The position numbers and the translations under genes are program-made. The notes beneath the pieces were generated by a model, which saw nothing but the letters and a program-made list of their open reading frames with translations, did not search any database and was not told where the DNA came from. A DNA stretch of 64,000 nt from Leucobacter musarum subsp. musarum (GTDB taxonomy: Bacteria; Actinomycetota; Actinomycetes; Actinomycetales; Microbacteriaceae), in the NCBI RefSeq assembly GCF_001273845.1, contig NZ_JHBW01000062.1, positions 124,001 through 188,000 on the forward strand, given 5' to 3'. Shown here in pieces: positions 17,984-26,649 of the stretch. Position 1 is the first letter of the stretch. Each line of letters starts with the position of its first letter.

Positions 17984-18880
17984 ATGTCACGTGACCAGTA
18001 CACCTTCGTCAACCCGGCAGAGCTTTACGCCGATATCAAGCCGCAGCGGCAGCACCTCGCCGAGCCCGGGCTCGACGCCGACCTCACGCCGAAGGCCGAT
18101 CTTGGAGAGGAGAGCTACCGCGGGTCCGGGCGCCTCCAGGGGCGTAAGGCCCTCATCACCGGCGGGGACTCGGGAATCGGCGCCGCCACGGCGATCGCCT
18201 TCGCCCGCGAGGGCGCCGATGTGGCGATCTCCTACCTCCCGGAGGAGGAACCCGATGCCCAGCGCATCGCCGGCATTCTTCGCGAAGCCGGCGTGCAGGT
18301 CGCGACCCTGCCCGGCGACCTGCGAGATGCATCGTACTGCCGGTCGCTCGTGGCCGACACGGTTTCCCAGCTCGGAGGCCTCGACATCCTCGTGAACAAT
18401 GGCGGCAAGCAGGTGTTCCAGGAGTCGCTCACCGATCTGACCGACGAGCAGTTCGACGACACCTTTAAGACGAACGTGTACGCGATGTTCTGGATCACCA
18501 AGGCTGCGCTGCCCCATCTCGCCCCAGGGTCGGCGATCATCAACACGACCTCGATCCAGGCCTACTCGCCGTCGGGCATTCTGGTCGATTACGCCTCCAC
18601 GAAGGCGACCATCAACGCCTTCACGAAGGGGCTCGCCGATCAGCTCGCCCCCAAGGGTATCCGCGTGAACGCCGTCGCGCCCGGCCCGATCTGGACGCCG
18701 CTGCAGCCCAGCGACGGGCAGCCGCAAGACAAGATCGCCGAGTTTGGCCACGAGACGCCGCTCGGTCGCATGGGGCAGCCTGCGGAGCTCGCGCCTGCGT
18801 ACGTGTTTCTCGCGTCGGCCGAGTCCAGCTATGTGGCGGGCGAGACACTCAACGTCAATGGCGGCATGCCGACCCCCTGA
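17984..18880 (+). CDS. SDR oxidoreductase with N-terminal extension (YghA/glucose-dehydrogenase-like)
   Basis: A 298-residue short-chain dehydrogenase. A roughly 45-residue leader (YTFVNPAELYADIKPQ and the following) precedes the Rossmann motif TGGDSGIG; this leader is typical of the YghA/YhdG/general-stress subgroup. Catalytic residues are Ser in INTTSIQAY and Tyr/Lys in YASTK. The C-terminal GETLNVNGGM is standard. It follows the GH15 gene by 44 bases behind a GAAAGGACG ribosome site. Its neighbour is a sugar lactonase, so oxidation of an aldose to the lactone is the reasonable guess. Confidence 0.9.
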   Translation: MSRDQYTFVNPAELYADIKPQRQHLAEPGLDADLTPKADLGEESYRGSGRLQGRKALITGGDSGIGAATAIAFAREGADVAISYLPEEEPDAQRIAGILREAGVQVATLPGDLRDASYCRSLVADTVSQLGGLDILVNNGGKQVFQESLTDLTDEQFDDTFKTNVYAMFWITKAALPHLAPGSAIINTTSIQAYSPSGILVDYASTKATINAFTKGLADQLAPKGIRVNAVAPGPIWTPLQPSDGQPQDKIAEFGHETPLGRMGQPAELAPAYVFLASAESSYVAGETLNVNGGMPTP

Positions 18881-18885
18881 TCGTG

Positions 18886-19782
18886 ATGACGCGCGAGGTG
18901 CAGGTGTTCCGCTCGACGCGGGCGATCTTGGTCGAGAGTCTCTGGTGGGACGCGCGTACCAGTGAAGTCGTGTGGGTCGACATCACCGCGGGGCTGCTGC
19001 ACCGGGGTCGCCTCGATGGTGCCGTTGACGGCAGCGAGGATCGCGTGGTGTCACTGCCACCGCCCGTGTCGGCCGTGCAACCGGCGTCGAGCGGTCGCTA
19101 CGTTGCGGCTCTCGAAGATTCGGTCGTACTGCTCGGCTCCGATGGGCTCATCGAGCGGGTCGTTGCCCGATTGCCGCACCGCAGATTCGGCATGCGCCTC
19201 AACGAGGGGAAGGTCGACCCGTTCGGCAGATTCGTCGTGGGAGGCATGGGCCTGATCGGAGAAGCACCCGACGCCGACCTTTGGGCGGTGAGCGCCGACG
19301 GAGACGCGCGAGCACTGCGCGGTGGCTTCGGCGTCGCCAACGGCCTTGAGTGGTCGGACGACGGACGCACCATGTTCGTCACCGACACCTCCACCTCGAC
19401 GATCTATCGCGGTATCTACGGCCCGAACGGGGACCTCGGCGAACTCGCGCCGCACATCACGGGCCGCGCGCACGACGGGCTCGCGCTCGCCGCAGACGGC
19501 ACGTTCTGGAACGGCCTCTATGGCGAGAGCCGAGTTGTGCGGTGGGCCCGCGACGGCGCGCTGCTCGAGTCGGTGCCGATCCCGAGCCCGAACATCACCT
19601 CGGTGGCGTTCGCGGGGCCTGAGCTCACCACCCTGCTGATTGGTTCGGCGCGCGAGAACCTCACGGAGCAGCAGTTGCAAGATGCGCCCGAATCAGGGGC
19701 GATCTACCGCATCGATGTCGACCCCGACGAGCACGGTCGGCCGGTGCACACATTCGGAACGACGAAAGGACACGCATCATGA
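18886..19782 (+). CDS. SMP-30/gluconolactonase-family lactonase
   Basis: A six-bladed propeller enzyme of about 298 residues. The N-terminal Glu ligand is in VESLWWDARTSEVVWVDI, the Asn ligand in MRLNEGKVDPFGRFVVGGM, the next in VANGLEWSDDGRTMFVTDT and the catalytic-site Asp in HDGLALAADGTFW. These match the divalent-metal site of the family. It should hydrolyse a sugar lactone made by the preceding SDR. ATG 18886 overlaps a GTG at 18883. Its last four bases overlap the next SDR start (ATGA), so the trio is one operon. Confidence 0.9.
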   Translation: MTREVQVFRSTRAILVESLWWDARTSEVVWVDITAGLLHRGRLDGAVDGSEDRVVSLPPPVSAVQPASSGRYVAALEDSVVLLGSDGLIERVVARLPHRRFGMRLNEGKVDPFGRFVVGGMGLIGEAPDADLWAVSADGDARALRGGFGVANGLEWSDDGRTMFVTDTSTSTIYRGIYGPNGDLGELAPHITGRAHDGLALAADGTFWNGLYGESRVVRWARDGALLESVPIPSPNITSVAFAGPELTTLLIGSARENLTEQQLQDAPESGAIYRIDVDPDEHGRPVHTFGTTKGHAS

Positions 19783-20579
19783 ATCTGGGAATTACGGGCA
19801 AGACGGCACTCGTCACCGGGGGTGCGTCGGGTATCGGCTGGCACACCGCGAAGCAGCTGCTCGAAGAGGGCGTGCGGGTGGTCATCACCGATCACGACGC
19901 CGACGACCTCAACGCTGCTGCGGCGAAGCTCGACGCAGCACCCGACGCGCTGCACGCGTTCGCCGCCGACATCACGAGCCTCGACGATCTCGAGTCGCTG
20001 CGCGAACAGGTCGAAGCTGCGGTAGGCAGCATCGACATCCTGGTGCAGTCGGCGGGCATCACCGGCGCGCAGGGTAAGTTTCACGAGATCGACGACGACG
20101 GGTGGGTGTCGACCGTCGAGGTCGATCTGCTCGGGCCGGTGCGTCTGGTGCGCGAATTCTTGCCGGCGCTGCGCTCCGGCGGGTGGGGTCGCCTGGTGTT
20201 CCTCGCCTCCGAAGACGCGGTGCAGCCGTACGACGACGAGCTGCCTTACTGTGCGGCGAAGGCGGGCATTCTGGCGCTCGCGAAAGGGCTCTCGCGCTCC
20301 TATGCCGACGAGGGGTTGCTGGTGAATTGCGTGTCACCGGCATTCATTCACACGCCGATGACGGATCGCATGATGGAGAAGCGCTCGGACGAGCTTGGCG
20401 TCAGCTTCGATGAAGCGATCGAATCGTTCCTCGATGACGAGCGGCCGTACATGGAGCTCGGTCGCCGTGGGGAGCCCGAGGAAGTGGCGAACGTCGTCAC
20501 GTTCCTCTGCTCGGATCGTGCGTCGTTTGTGAACGGATCCAACTATCGCGTCGATTCGGGTTCAGTGGCAACCATCTGA
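19779..20579 (+). CDS. SDR-family oxidoreductase
   Basis: A 266-residue classical SDR with TGGASGIG (residues 14-21), catalytic Ser in LASEDAVQP and YCAAK as the Tyr/Lys pair. It is third in the SDR-lactonase-SDR operon and is translationally coupled to the lactonase. It may oxidise the sugar acid produced by the lactonase, for example to a keto acid, or act on an alternative polyol. This is inferred from order alone. A strong hairpin ends the operon. Confidence 0.9.
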   Translation: MNLGITGKTALVTGGASGIGWHTAKQLLEEGVRVVITDHDADDLNAAAAKLDAAPDALHAFAADITSLDDLESLREQVEAAVGSIDILVQSAGITGAQGKFHEIDDDGWVSTVEVDLLGPVRLVREFLPALRSGGWGRLVFLASEDAVQPYDDELPYCAAKAGILALAKGLSRSYADEGLLVNCVSPAFIHTPMTDRMMEKRSDELGVSFDEAIESFLDDERPYMELGRRGEPEEVANVVTFLCSDRASFVNGSNYRVDSGSVATI

Positions 20580-20595
20580 GGTTGCGTCTGCAGCG

Positions 20596-20625
20596 CTGAA
20601 GGCGGGCCGACCGGCCCGCCTTCAG
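20596..20625. terminator. Bidirectional terminator hairpin
   Basis: CTGAAGGCGGGCC (20596-20608) pairs perfectly with 20613-20625 around a GACC loop. It sits between convergent genes and its right arm covers the stop codon of the minus-strand gene at 20622. Confidence 0.8.
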
Positions 20626-20990
20626 TGGCCCCGAGCGCCGCTGTCGGTGTCGCCGAGCTCCAGATCCCAATCGAGCGACGTGAATTCTTCGGTGATCGAG
20701 CCGCCCGCGACCGGCTGGGGGTAGTCGATATGGTTTCTCAGCGCGGCGGCCTGCTGCGAGAAATCGGGTTCCTCGTTCGAGTCCCACGCCGCCGGCACTG
20801 ACAGCACGTCGTTGCCGACCCCGATGACGAGCTCGGCGACGTCGGTGTGTTCATGATCGTCGGTGACGATCGGGATTTCGACGGCTTCGGCGCGGCCGTT
20901 GCGGGCGATGGCGGCGGTGAGTTCGACCAGGGCTGATGCAACGTCGTCGGTGGTGACGACGGTCTCGCCGGCGTAGGTGATGCTTCTCAT
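20622..20990 (-). CDS. Hypothetical acidic protein, 122 residues
   Basis: Not recognised. The protein is acidic and soluble. It has an N-terminal beta-strand/helix region (RSITYAGETVVTTDDVASAL), a central segment rich in Asp/Glu/His (TDDHEHTDVAELVIGVGND) and a disordered acidic tail ending DTDSGARGH. I start at ATG 20990 because the 17 extra residues available upstream run into the fadD control region. It is divergent from the acyl-CoA synthetase and may share its promoter region. The shape is reminiscent of small immunity or accessory proteins, but nothing supports a specific function. Confidence 0.6.
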   Translation of the reverse strand: MRSITYAGETVVTTDDVASALVELTAAIARNGRAEAVEIPIVTDDHEHTDVAELVIGVGNDVLSVPAAWDSNEEPDFSQQAAALRNHIDYPQPVAGGSITEEFTSLDWDLELGDTDSGARGH

Positions 20991-21160
20991 GCGGCGACTC
21001 TCGCAGAGGGCGTCGGTGGTGAGAAGGGCGTTGCGTTGCACGATGCTTCGAGATATTCGCGCGCCGAGCGCATTCGGTCAATATCTGTGATACTTTCGTG
21101 AGAAGAACCTCACAAACTGAGCAACTTGCTCGTGCGCGGTTCGGGGGAGTGGGTACCGGC

Positions 21161-23062
21161 ATGACGACCGTGCAACGATATGCAGCAGAGACCCCTGCGG
21201 TCGTCGATATCGATGTCGTGCGCAACGTCACCGACCTGCTGCAGCGGAGACTCGACACCGCCCCCGATCACGTGGCGTTCGAGGTGCGCGAGCCCGGCAC
21301 GCCGCTCGACGCCCCGTGGGTGCCCGTCACGACGGCGGAGTTCGCCGAGCAGGTGAGGCGCGTCGCGAAGGGCTTGATCGTAAGTGGGGTGCAGGCGGGT
21401 GACGCGGTGCTGATCATGGCGCCGACGCAGTACCTCTGGGCGGTGGCCGACCTCGCGGCGGCGACTGCTGGTGCCGTCGTGGTGCCCGTCTACGACACCG
21501 CAGCGCACTCGCAGCTCACCGCGGTGCTCGCGGACGCGCGACCGGTCGCCGCGTTCGTCGGTGACGCGGTGCTCGATGCGCGTCTGCGCGGGGCTGCGGC
21601 CGAGGCCGGAGTCGAACTGCGCACCTGGGCGCTCCGCACATCGAGTGACGTCGACGCCGACGAGGCTCACGCGCAAGCCGACCCGGCCGAGCAAGCGGCC
21701 CCGCTCTCGCACCTCATCGAACAGGGCGAGAGCGTCTCCGATGCACAGCTGGAAGAGCGCCGCACCGCCGCCGCCCTCGACGACATCGCGACGATCGTCT
21801 ACACGTCGGGTACGACGGGCGACCCCAAGGGGGCGCAGATCACGCACCGCAACCTGGTCGGCCAGGTGCTCAACACGGCCGAGGCGTACACGGAAGTGGT
21901 GCACGATCGGGGCAATACGATCCTGTTCCTGCCGCTCACGCACGTGCTCGGTCGCGCACTGCAGCTCATCTGCATCGCGAACGGCATGCGGGTGGCGCAC
22001 CTCGCCGATCCCAAGGAGGTCGTGCAGGCGCTGTCGGTGCTGCGGCCGACGTTCCTTGTGGTGGTGCCGCGGGTGCTCGAGAAGATTCAAGCGGCGGCGG
22101 CGAAGGCGGCCCGAGAGAAACGCCTCGCCCCCGTCTGGCGGGCCGCCGTGCGCACGGCAGAGTCGTGGGGCGAGGCGATGGAGGCGCGGGATCGCGACGC
22201 CCACGCACGCCCCGGCCTGCGGTTGCGCGCCCGCCGTGCCGTCTTCGATCGCATCTTCTTCGGCCGGCTGCGCGCGCTCATGGGCGGACGCATCGACTAC
22301 CTGCTCTCGGGGGCCGCGACGCTGCGGCCCGAGCTCGCGCAGTTCTTCCGCGGTATCGGCGTGCCGATTATCGAGGGCTACGGTCTTACCGAAACCACGG
22401 CCCCGCTCACCGGCGGCCGACCGGGGTCGCTCGTCGCTGGTAGCGTCGGCACCCCGTTGCCGGGCAATGAGGTGCGTATCTCGGCCGAGGGCGAGGTGCT
22501 CGCTCGCGGCGTCGGGGTCTTCGCCGGCTACCGCAACCCCGAGCACACAGCTGCGGCCTTCGTCGATGGCTTCTTCCGCACCGGAGACCTGGGCGAGCTC
22601 GGTAGCGATGGAGCGCTCACGCTGCGTGGGCGGATGGGGCAGACGATCGTCACCTCGACCGGCCGCACGGTGTCGCCCGAGCGCTGGGAGCGCGCCGTCG
22701 AGATGCACCCGCTCGTCGCGCACGCGGTGCTCGTCGGCACTGACCGCCCGTATCTCACGGGGCTGATCGTGCTCGACACCGAGGCCGTGCAGGCCTGGTG
22801 CGACGAACACGGCCATCAACGCCCCGCGCAGCTCGCCGATGCCGGCCTCGCAGCGGTCGCCGACGATCGGCTGCGCGCCGAGATCGCCGAGGCCATCGAC
22901 CCGGCGAACGCGGCGGTGTCGCCCGGCGAACGGGTACAGACCTGGTCGCTGCTCGTGATCGGCGAAGACCGCGCCCCAGAGCTCATCACTCCCACGATGA
23001 AGCTCAAGCGTTCCGCGCTGCTCGCCGCCGCTGCGCCGGTGATCGACGCGCAGTACGCCTGA
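21161..23062 (+). CDS. Long-chain fatty acid--CoA ligase (FadD15-like AMP-forming synthetase)
   Basis: A 633-residue ANL-superfamily enzyme that adenylates fatty acids and loads CoA. It shows the P-loop TIVYTSGTTGDPKGAQITHR, the aromatic motif EGYGLTETTAP, the hinge Asp in FRTGDLGELG, and the long-chain type C-terminal ITPTMKLKRS. Length and motifs fit the bacterial long-chain group related to FadD15. I start at ATG 21161, preceded by GGGGGAG at 11 bases; the in-frame GTG at 21098 lies within the likely promoter. The fusion protein gene follows 44 bases later and may be co-transcribed. Confidence 0.92.
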   Translation: MTTVQRYAAETPAVVDIDVVRNVTDLLQRRLDTAPDHVAFEVREPGTPLDAPWVPVTTAEFAEQVRRVAKGLIVSGVQAGDAVLIMAPTQYLWAVADLAAATAGAVVVPVYDTAAHSQLTAVLADARPVAAFVGDAVLDARLRGAAAEAGVELRTWALRTSSDVDADEAHAQADPAEQAAPLSHLIEQGESVSDAQLEERRTAAALDDIATIVYTSGTTGDPKGAQITHRNLVGQVLNTAEAYTEVVHDRGNTILFLPLTHVLGRALQLICIANGMRVAHLADPKEVVQALSVLRPTFLVVVPRVLEKIQAAAAKAAREKRLAPVWRAAVRTAESWGEAMEARDRDAHARPGLRLRARRAVFDRIFFGRLRALMGGRIDYLLSGAATLRPELAQFFRGIGVPIIEGYGLTETTAPLTGGRPGSLVAGSVGTPLPGNEVRISAEGEVLARGVGVFAGYRNPEHTAAAFVDGFFRTGDLGELGSDGALTLRGRMGQTIVTSTGRTVSPERWERAVEMHPLVAHAVLVGTDRPYLTGLIVLDTEAVQAWCDEHGHQRPAQLADAGLAAVADDRLRAEIAEAIDPANAAVSPGERVQTWSLLVIGEDRAPELITPTMKLKRSALLAAAAPVIDAQYA

Positions 23063-23106
23063 CTCCACCCGACCCCGCTGCCCCCAGCTGACGAACAGGA
23101 CCTGAT

Positions 23107-24735
23107 ATGTCTCGGCCCATTGCACGCTCGGTGATCCTCATCGCCGCCGCTCTCGTGTTGGGAGCGCTGCTCGCGTTCGCCGGCAGTCAGGGCAGCTGGT
23201 CGATCGGGCCGCTGCCGGGCTTCGCGATCGCCGTCGCCGCGGCGTTCGTGGTGCAGTGGATCGCCTTCGTGCCCGCGATGGCCCGCCGCACCGAGCGATT
23301 CTTCGACCTGACCGGCAGCCTGACGTACATCGTGGTGACGGTCGGGCTGCTGTTCCTGGCTCCATCGTTCGACGTGAGGTCAGTGCTGCTCACCGCGGTC
23401 GTCGTGATCTGGGCGGTGCGACTCGGCAGTTTCCTCTTTATGCGCGTGCGGCGCAGCGGCGCCGACGATCGCTTCGATGAGATCAAGACCTCGCCCGTGC
23501 GGTTCCTCTCGGTCTGGACGGTGCAGGGCGCCTGGGTGAGCCTCACCGCGGCGGCGGCCTGGATCGCCATCACCTCTGAGCACGCCGCGGCCGTGGGCGC
23601 GAGCACCTGGATCGGGCTCGGCATCTGGGCGCTCGGGTTCGTGATCGAGGTCATCGCGGATGCCCAGAAGAGTCGCTTCAAGGCCGACCCCGCCAACGAC
23701 GGTCGGTTTATCTCGACCGGTCTGTGGTCGGTCGTGCGACACCCGAACTACCTCGGCGAGATCGTGCTCTGGGTCGGCGTGCTCGTCATCGCGGCCCCGG
23801 CGCTGCGCGGCTGGCAGTGGATCGCGATCCTCTCCCCGCTCTTCGTCATTCTGTTGCTCACGAAGGTGAGCGGCATTCCGCTGCTCGAGGAGAAGGCGCA
23901 GCGCAAGTGGGGTGACGACCCCGACTACCAGGCCTACCGCGCGCGCACGCCCGCGCTCATTCCCGGGCGCCGGGGCGCAGCCGATCGCAGCCGTGCGCGT
24001 CGCGTACTCGGTGCCCTGGGTGCCGCAGTGCTGTCGCTCGTGCTGGTCGCGGTGGTCGGCTTCGTCATCTGGGCGGAGCAGACCTATCAGGCCGAGCCGC
24101 AGGCGCTCGCCGCAGTGAGTCAAGACGACCGCGTGGACGTCTCGCAGGCGGGCGGACCCATCGTGATGACGCCGACTGGCGAGGCCAACGGGCGGGGGCT
24201 CGTGTTCTTCGCGGGCGCCAAGGTCGTGCCCGAGGCGTACGAGGCGACCTTCCGCGACACTGTCGCCGCTGGCACGACGGTAGTGATCACGCAGTCGCTG
24301 CTCAATCTGCCGCTCTTCGAAACGCGACCGCTGGCCGACTTCACCGGCCTCGCACCCGAGGTGACGAGCTGGTCGGTGGGCGGGCACAGCATGGGCGGGG
24401 TGAAGGCGTGCATGTACGCCGATGCGGATCGCGATGCCGTCGACAGCCTCGTGCTGCTGGCCTCCTACTGCTCGGGCGACGCACTCGCCGCGCGCGATGA
24501 CCTGCCGGTGCTCTCAATCTCGGGCACGAACGACGGCCTGGCGACCCCCGAAAAGATCGAGGCGTCGGCCGCCGGTCTGCCCGGCGCGACCGAGTTCGTC
24601 GCGATCGACGGCGGGGTGCACGCCCAGTTCGGGGCGTATGGTGAGCAGTCGGGCGATGGCGAGCCGACGATCTCGGATGATGCGGCGCGTACACAGATCA
24701 CCGCGGCGCTCGAGGAGTTCTTCGGCGCGGAGTGA
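23107..24735 (+). CDS. DUF1295 membrane reductase fused to an alpha/beta hydrolase
   Basis: A 542-residue two-domain protein. Residues 1-290 form a DUF1295 (steroid 5-alpha-reductase-like, ICMT fold) membrane domain with about seven helices and the signature GRFISTGLWSVVRHPNYLGE at 199-218. A further helix (303-322) leads to an extracytoplasmic alpha/beta hydrolase with nucleophile S428 in GGHSMGG, D476 in SGTNDG and H505 in GGVHAQ, a complete triad. Both halves are known separately; a single chain joining them is unusual. Following an acyl-CoA synthetase, a role in lipid or isoprenoid remodelling is plausible but unproven. Confidence 0.85.
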   Translation: MSRPIARSVILIAAALVLGALLAFAGSQGSWSIGPLPGFAIAVAAAFVVQWIAFVPAMARRTERFFDLTGSLTYIVVTVGLLFLAPSFDVRSVLLTAVVVIWAVRLGSFLFMRVRRSGADDRFDEIKTSPVRFLSVWTVQGAWVSLTAAAAWIAITSEHAAAVGASTWIGLGIWALGFVIEVIADAQKSRFKADPANDGRFISTGLWSVVRHPNYLGEIVLWVGVLVIAAPALRGWQWIAILSPLFVILLLTKVSGIPLLEEKAQRKWGDDPDYQAYRARTPALIPGRRGAADRSRARRVLGALGAAVLSLVLVAVVGFVIWAEQTYQAEPQALAAVSQDDRVDVSQAGGPIVMTPTGEANGRGLVFFAGAKVVPEAYEATFRDTVAAGTTVVITQSLLNLPLFETRPLADFTGLAPEVTSWSVGGHSMGGVKACMYADADRDAVDSLVLLASYCSGDALAARDDLPVLSISGTNDGLATPEKIEASAAGLPGATEFVAIDGGVHAQFGAYGEQSGDGEPTISDDAARTQITAALEEFFGAE

Positions 24736-24847
24736 AGCTGGGGCTCGTGGGCCTTCGCTCGTAGGGCGGGTGCGTCATTGCGCGCCGTCGCAGGTGTATT
24801 TGCGGAGCATACGTTTTTGAAACATCAGTATTTATACACTTCACCGC
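24736..24847 (+). promoter_or_regulatory. AT-rich upstream region of the surface protease gene
   Basis: The last 45 bases before the ATG are strikingly AT-rich for this genome, with a TTTTTGAAAC run, overlapping -10-like hexamers (TATTTA, TACACT) and TGAA/TTCA half-sites. This marks a strong or regulated promoter, perhaps with a very short leader. No single -35/-10 pair is clearly best. Confidence 0.4.
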
Positions 24848-26584
24848 ATGAAGATTCTGTTCCGTACTGTGACGACCGCGGCGTTGTGTGCCGTGGTGCT
24901 GCTGACCGCTCAACCCGCGTTCGCGGTGGCCGGTGGCACCGAAGCCACCGAACCCTACCCGTTCATGGGTGCCTACAAGCCCGGCTACCCGGTGCCGCCC
25001 GGCGCCGGGGGCAACGGGTGCGGGGTATCGGTGATCGACGCGACCTGGGCGGTGACCGCGGCGCACTGCCTCAAGAACAACCACGCCGCCAACGGGTCAC
25101 CGCAAGGGTGGACCGTGCAAGTGGGGTCCACGGACGTGACTCACGGAGGCACGGAAGTTCCGGTGCAGCGGTTCTTCCGTCTCACGACCGGGCTCCCGTT
25201 CGGTAAGGATCTGATGCTGCTGCAGCTGCGTGACGCGGTTGACGTGGAGCCGATCGCGTTGGCCTCGAAGACGCCGCTCGTGGGAACGCCGGTACGTTTC
25301 CTTGGCTGGGGCAGCACCTGTGATGAGTTCAGCAATGGCCCCGAGTGCTACCCGGCGCAGTTGCGCGAAGGTGACGGGGTGATTCGTCCGCTCGCAGACT
25401 GCCCGGAGTCACTGCTGGAAGACGCAGAGCTCTGCGTCGGCGCCAGCGCGGGTGCTCACACCGGGAATGCTGACTCTGGCGGCCCGTTGCTCGTGCAAGA
25501 AGACGGAGAATGGAAATTGGCGGGTGTGCTCTCAGGGCCGGCCAACGACCCAACCATCGCCGGCGTCTACACCGACATCACGATTCACGCCGACTGGGTG
25601 CGCGCGACCATGCGCGACTCCGCGAGCTTGGTCGATGACGATGTCGTTCCGGACATGGCGGGTTACCCAGACTTTGACGGGTGCATGGGATCGGTCGTGC
25701 GCAGCGCGGCCTCGGTCGGGAGTGACCCGGCGATGTTGCTGACCAATGGTCACTGCGTGCAGATGTTTGGTGCGGATCTCGCGTTTCCTGAACCGGGCAC
25801 CGCGCTCGTGGACCAGCCCACGGGTGAGAACTCGCTCATGTTTCTCGACGGCGGTGGCTACGGTATTTTCCCGGCGCACGCTGACCGGGTGATCTACGCC
25901 ACGATGACCGGTACCGACGTTGCCGTGCTGCGTCTCGACCAGAGCTATGACGAGATCGAACGTCAGGGAGGGCGTGTGCTGTCTTTGGCAACCTCACCCG
26001 TCGAAGCGGGTGTTTCCTTGTCGCTGAAGAATGGCACCGGGCAGACCTGCGAGATCGAGGCAATTGTTCCGCAGCTCCGCGAGGGCTCGTACACCATGGA
26101 GCAGTCTCTTCGTTTTGCGCAGAGCGACGAATGCCTGCAATTTCCCGGGCAGTCAGGCGCCGCGCTGGTCGCCTCCGACGGACACACGCTGGCGGCAGTG
26201 CTCAATACGCACAATCGAGACGGGGAGTCGTGCACCGATAACAACCCGTGCGAGGTTGCCGCAGACGGTACCACAACGGTGTTCGATGGCCGTGGCTACG
26301 GTCAGCAGGTGGCCGGAGTGAATGCCTGCCTCGCGGCCGGTTCAGTACTCGACCAGTCGGCCGCGAACTGCGCAGTCACGGGTGCGACCTCCACTTCGGA
26401 AAGCGTACAGCCGGGCAGTGGCGACGTGGTTGCGACGGACAGCGGTCTGACTGAGCTCGCGGCGACAGGTGGGTCGCAGATCCAGGGGGTGTTGGCGGCT
26501 GGGCTGGTGCTGCTGGCGCTCGCGGGTGCGATCGCGGGCGGGGTGTGGATCGCTCGGTCGCGTGGGCGCCGTGTCGCTGAGTAG
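24848..26584 (+). CDS. Cell-wall-anchored tandem trypsin-like serine protease
   Basis: A 578-residue exported protein with a Sec signal peptide (cleavage near AFA-VAGG, residue 26) and two chymotrypsin-fold modules. The first has a full triad: H73 in TAAHC, D121 in GKDLMLL and S210 in NADSGGP. The second is divergent but keeps H302 in LTNGHC, D357 in GTDVAVLRL and S436 in GQSGAAL. A linker is followed by LAATGG (537-542), a hydrophobic helix and an Arg-rich tail, which is a class E sortase sorting signal (LAxTG). The first module probably acts as a surface protease. The second could be a regulatory or second protease. No sortase gene is in the window. Confidence 0.88.
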   Translation: MKILFRTVTTAALCAVVLLTAQPAFAVAGGTEATEPYPFMGAYKPGYPVPPGAGGNGCGVSVIDATWAVTAAHCLKNNHAANGSPQGWTVQVGSTDVTHGGTEVPVQRFFRLTTGLPFGKDLMLLQLRDAVDVEPIALASKTPLVGTPVRFLGWGSTCDEFSNGPECYPAQLREGDGVIRPLADCPESLLEDAELCVGASAGAHTGNADSGGPLLVQEDGEWKLAGVLSGPANDPTIAGVYTDITIHADWVRATMRDSASLVDDDVVPDMAGYPDFDGCMGSVVRSAASVGSDPAMLLTNGHCVQMFGADLAFPEPGTALVDQPTGENSLMFLDGGGYGIFPAHADRVIYATMTGTDVAVLRLDQSYDEIERQGGRVLSLATSPVEAGVSLSLKNGTGQTCEIEAIVPQLREGSYTMEQSLRFAQSDECLQFPGQSGAALVASDGHTLAAVLNTHNRDGESCTDNNPCEVAADGTTTVFDGRGYGQQVAGVNACLAAGSVLDQSAANCAVTGATSTSESVQPGSGDVVATDSGLTELAATGGSQIQGVLAAGLVLLALAGAIAGGVWIARSRGRRVAE

Positions 26585-26605
26585 GCGCCTGCAAGCATGC
26601 TCACC

Positions 26606-26649
26606 AACGCGCTGAGGGTTCGGCGACTGCGCCGAGGCCTCAGCGTGTT
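26606..26649. terminator. Bidirectional terminator hairpin
   Basis: AACGCGCTGAGG (26606-26617) pairs with 26638-26649, and the inner TTCGGCG/CGCCGAG pair extends the stem around ACTG. It separates the protease gene from the convergent NAD(P)-binding gene, whose stop codon lies within the right arm. Confidence 0.75.

Noticed and set aside
21110-23125. 671-codon open frame on the minus strand
   Set aside because: It lies wholly opposite the acyl-CoA synthetase gene, whose motifs are intact; the antisense product has no recognisable domain.
23380-24387. 335-codon minus-strand frame
   Set aside because: It is antisense to the DUF1295-hydrolase fusion and has no domain.
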